Source: Stenotrophomonas sp. UBA7346 (GTDB lineage: Bacteria; Pseudomonadota; Gammaproteobacteria; Xanthomonadales; Xanthomonadaceae). Taken from it: a stretch of 34,610 nucleotides of DNA. This document shows positions 32,285 through 34,610 of the stretch, piece by piece (within the stretch, counting starts at the first letter, position 1; each line of letters starts with the position of its first letter). The stretch is from positions 1 to 34,610 of the forward strand of contig DKPB01000062.1 of the NCBI GenBank assembly GCA_002471015.1. Direction: 5' to 3'. The notes under the pieces were generated by a model. The model was not told the origin of the DNA and made no database searches. It worked only from the letters and a program-made list of their open reading frames with translations. The position numbers and the translations under genes are program-made.

Positions 32285-34525
32285 TCAGTGGCCTGCCTTG
32301 GGCTTGTTGAGCGGATCCAGCGCACGGAACTTGCTGCCGTACTCGTCGGTGAGATTGCGCGCTTCCTGCGGGTTGCGCACGATGGTCGGGGTCAGCAGCA
32401 CGATCACCTCGCTGCGGCGGCTGGTCTGGGTCTTGCGCCCGAACAGGCCACCAATCACCGGCAGCCGGCTCAGCCCCGGCAAACCCGACGAGCCCTTGCT
32501 CGCACTGTCCTCGATCAAACCCGCCAGCATCACGGTGTCCCCCGCGTTGACGGCAGCCTCGGTCTTCATCCGCCGTGTGTTGATGCGCACATTGCCGTTG
32601 TCATCGGGCTCGCCTTCCGGCGAACTGACCTCCTGGACGATGTCCAGGAACACCATGCCATCACGGGTGACGCGCGGACGCACCTTGAGGATGGTGCCGG
32701 TTTCCAGGTACTGCACCTGCGAATACTGGTTGTCGCTGATACCGGAGACCGAAACCGAATACACGGGGATCTTGCTGCCCACGTTCAAGGTGGCCACCGC
32801 GTTGTTGCGTACGAACAGCGATGGGGTCTGCAGCAGGCGTACATCCGTGACCTGGTCCAGTGCCGTGATCACCGCAGCGGCGTTCTTGCCCAGGAAGGTC
32901 CAGCTCAGGCCACCACCGCCCTTGCCGTCGCCGGGGATCAACGAGCCGGCGATATCGCCCCAGATGCCGCGACCCAAGGCCGAAGGCAGGCCAGCGCCGC
33001 CCTTGTCGACGGCGGCATTCACCGCCTGCTCGAAGTACCAGTTGACGCCGTAGCTCAAATCGCCGCTCAAGGCGACTTCCGCCACCTGTGCCTCGATATG
33101 TACCTGCATCGGCATCACGTCGAGCTTTTCCACCACCTCGCGGATGGAACGCCACGCCTGCGGCGTGCTGCGTACCAGCAGGGTATTGGTTTCCTCGACC
33201 GCTGACACACCCACGCGATCGCCTTCCACTTCCAGCGTCACACTGCCGTTGCCCGAGCTGCGCTGCGGCAAGGCCATGCCTTCCCCCATGCCGCCGCTAC
33301 CGGAACCACCGCCGGTTCCACCACTCTTGCCGAAGGCGCCGCCGCCATCACCCAACTGATCATCAGCACTGGCTGAAGGATCCACCGTGCCACCGCCCTG
33401 CAGGCTGATGGCACTGGCACCCGGTGCCAGCGAGGCCGCGCTGTCCTGTCCCCCGCGCGAGCCACTGCCGGCACCGAATACCTCGGCCAGCCGATCAGCC
33501 AGGTCCTTGGCCTTGATGTACTTCAGTTCATGGGAGAACAGACGCGCACTGCCACCCGCGCTGTCGATGCGATCCAGCCATTGCTGGATCTGGTCCAGGT
33601 AGCGCGCCTGCGGGGTAATCACCAGTACCGCATTGGCATTGTCCAGTGGCATGAAGCGGAACATGCCTGCACTGGGCGTCTTGCTGGTTTCGCCAAACAC
33701 CTTCTCCAGGTCGCTGGCCACCTGCGAGGCACGCCCGGACTGGATCGGGAAGACACCGACCGACATGCCGGAAAGCCAATCCACGTCGAAGATCTCGACC
33801 GTGCGCAGGTAGTTCTCCAGTTCGGTGCGGGTACCGCCCAGGCTGATGACGTTGCGGGCACCGTCGATGCCGACAATGGCATTGGGCCGTGCATACGGCT
33901 TGAGTACTTTCTCCATCTCGCTGGCGGAGATGTACTGCAGCGGCACCACCCGCACTTCATAACCACGCGCGGCCGATGCCGGTGCCGTGCTGGGTGCCAC
34001 CGTGCCAGCCAACGGCTGGTCGGCAGGCACCACATTGTAGCGGCCGCCGCTGTAGACCAGGCGGGCATTGTTCCAGCCCAGCACCATCTCCAGCAGGTTC
34101 AAGGCCTGCGCCGGCGACACCGGCTTGGGCGTGGCCAGGGTAACCGTGCCCTGTACCGTAGGAGCGATCACATAGTTCTGGCCCAGCATGTCACCGAGGA
34201 TGGCCTTGGTGACGGCCTGCACCGATTCACCCTCGAAGTTGAACACGGCAGTGCCATTGCCTGCCGCCGATAGCGACGGCGCGGGTGCAGCCGCCGCGGC
34301 GCGATTGATGACGGTGCCGTTGCCACGGCGGATCACCGCGCGGCTGCCAGCATCGTCGGCGACCGGTGCATCCACCTCGCCAAGCGCAGCGGTGCGCGCC
34401 GGTTGGCCCGCCACCGGTGTGGTGACATCGTCGGCGGCCTTGCGGCGTATCTCGGGCACCGGGGTGGTGACGCAACCACTGAGGGTGGCGATCAGCAAGG
34501 TGATGGGGACTATGCGTGACGTCAT
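32285..34525 (-). CDS. gspD: Type II secretion system secretin GspD (XpsD-type)
   Basis: The product is 746 residues. A lipobox ends the signal peptide (LLIATLSGC), so the protein is a lipoprotein, as in Xanthomonas XpsD. The N0 domain starts at FNFEGESVQAVTKAILGDMLG; N1-N3 follow (for example VVPLQYISASEMEKVLKPYARPN), with a Gly/Ser-rich insert at about 365-430. The secretin domain carries VGSKIPVYSVSVSG, LKVRPRVTRDGMVFLDIVQEVSS, MLAGLIEDS and GLPGLSRLPVIGGLFG, then EVIVLLTPTIVRN. It forms the outer-membrane channel for folded exoenzymes. It starts 9 nt after the preceding stop. As in Xanthomonas, it lies at the end of the secretion cluster, which should continue to the right. Confidence 0.95.
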   Translation of the reverse strand: MTSRIVPITLLIATLSGCVTTPVPEIRRKAADDVTTPVAGQPARTAALGEVDAPVADDAGSRAVIRRGNGTVINRAAAAAPAPSLSAAGNGTAVFNFEGESVQAVTKAILGDMLGQNYVIAPTVQGTVTLATPKPVSPAQALNLLEMVLGWNNARLVYSGGRYNVVPADQPLAGTVAPSTAPASAARGYEVRVVPLQYISASEMEKVLKPYARPNAIVGIDGARNVISLGGTRTELENYLRTVEIFDVDWLSGMSVGVFPIQSGRASQVASDLEKVFGETSKTPSAGMFRFMPLDNANAVLVITPQARYLDQIQQWLDRIDSAGGSARLFSHELKYIKAKDLADRLAEVFGAGSGSRGGQDSAASLAPGASAISLQGGGTVDPSASADDQLGDGGGAFGKSGGTGGGSGSGGMGEGMALPQRSSGNGSVTLEVEGDRVGVSAVEETNTLLVRSTPQAWRSIREVVEKLDVMPMQVHIEAQVAEVALSGDLSYGVNWYFEQAVNAAVDKGGAGLPSALGRGIWGDIAGSLIPGDGKGGGGLSWTFLGKNAAAVITALDQVTDVRLLQTPSLFVRNNAVATLNVGSKIPVYSVSVSGISDNQYSQVQYLETGTILKVRPRVTRDGMVFLDIVQEVSSPEGEPDDNGNVRINTRRMKTEAAVNAGDTVMLAGLIEDSASKGSSGLPGLSRLPVIGGLFGRKTQTSRRSEVIVLLTPTIVRNPQEARNLTDEYGSKFRALDPLNKPKAGH

Positions 34526-34534
34526 GCGCTCACT

Positions 34535-34610
34535 CTACGGTTTCGGGCTGCCGGAGCTGCCGTTCTGGTTCTGTTGCGCCTGCCGGCGGCGGGCCTGGAT
34601 GCGTTCGCGG
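34535..34610 (-). CDS. 3' end of the gene before the secretin, probably xpsN
   Basis: Only the last 24 codons are in the window. They encode RERIQARRRQAQQNQNG followed by SSGSPKP and a TAG stop at 34535-34537. The charged, Gln-rich tail and the position directly before the secretin gene fit XpsN, which precedes XpsD in Xanthomonas. The identification rests on position, since the conserved part is outside the window. Confidence 0.5.
   Translation of the reverse strand, partial: RERIQARRRQAQQNQNGSSGSPKP

Noticed and set aside
31436..33205. Open frame of 589 codons on the plus strand
   Set aside because: Antisense to the glycosyltransferase-like gene and gspD, with no domain or signal.

Overview
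The window comes from a GC-rich gammaproteobacterium of the Xanthomonadaceae, most likely Stenotrophomonas. The evidence is an SMF-1-type fimbrial operon, a type II secretin gene of the Xanthomonas Xps type preceded by an XpsN-like end, and the palindromic CTCTCCCG/CGGGAGAG intergenic repeat common in this family. I saw no rRNA, tRNA, CRISPR array or transposase gene.

Layout. Positions 1-699 (+) are the end of a large repeat-containing surface exoprotein with MBG/YDG-type repeats, closed by a strong terminator. Next are an RcnB-like periplasmic protein (-), the ABC-F translation factor EttA (+), a block of palindromic repeats, an NCS2 purine permease (+) and a DUF3667 zinc-ribbon membrane protein (-). 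Positions 5756-12506 (-) hold a chaperone-usher fimbrial operon: pilin, chaperone, usher and two paralogous two-domain adhesins, the second set apart by a 653-bp gap. A short pilin-like gene (12940-13305, +) diverges from it. A Tat-type lipoprotein with a probable DUF4434 barrel (13460-14446, +) then converges on the main cluster.

The main cluster (14450-29104, -) is an 11-gene operon with gaps of 0-24 nt and several ATGA overlaps. In transcription order it encodes a small unknown protein, a BcsB-like periplasmic subunit, an NfrB-like inner-membrane glycosyltransferase with two predicted c-di-GMP-binding MshEN regions, an NfrA-like TPR/beta-barrel outer-membrane protein, two AlgJ/AlgX-like SGNH proteins, an AlgI/DltB-like MBOAT ending in the hexapeptide FLYFQF, a DltC-like carrier protein, a DltA-like adenylating ligase, an AlgF-like protein and an acyl-CoA dehydrogenase. 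I read this as a c-di-GMP-controlled exopolysaccharide synthesis and export machine fused to a Dlt/alginate-style acylation line. The acyl group appears to be activated by a dedicated amino-acid-type ligase, held on a carrier protein, possibly oxidised there by the dehydrogenase, and moved across the membrane by the MBOAT. A CRP/Clp-like palindrome sits just upstream of the candidate promoter. This combination is the best candidate in the window for an undescribed system; its chemistry is inference.

To the right are pncB (NAD salvage), two GT2-type glycosyltransferase genes coupled to the type II secretin gene gspD/xpsD, and the last 24 codons of the gene before it, probably xpsN. Both ends of the window cut genes.
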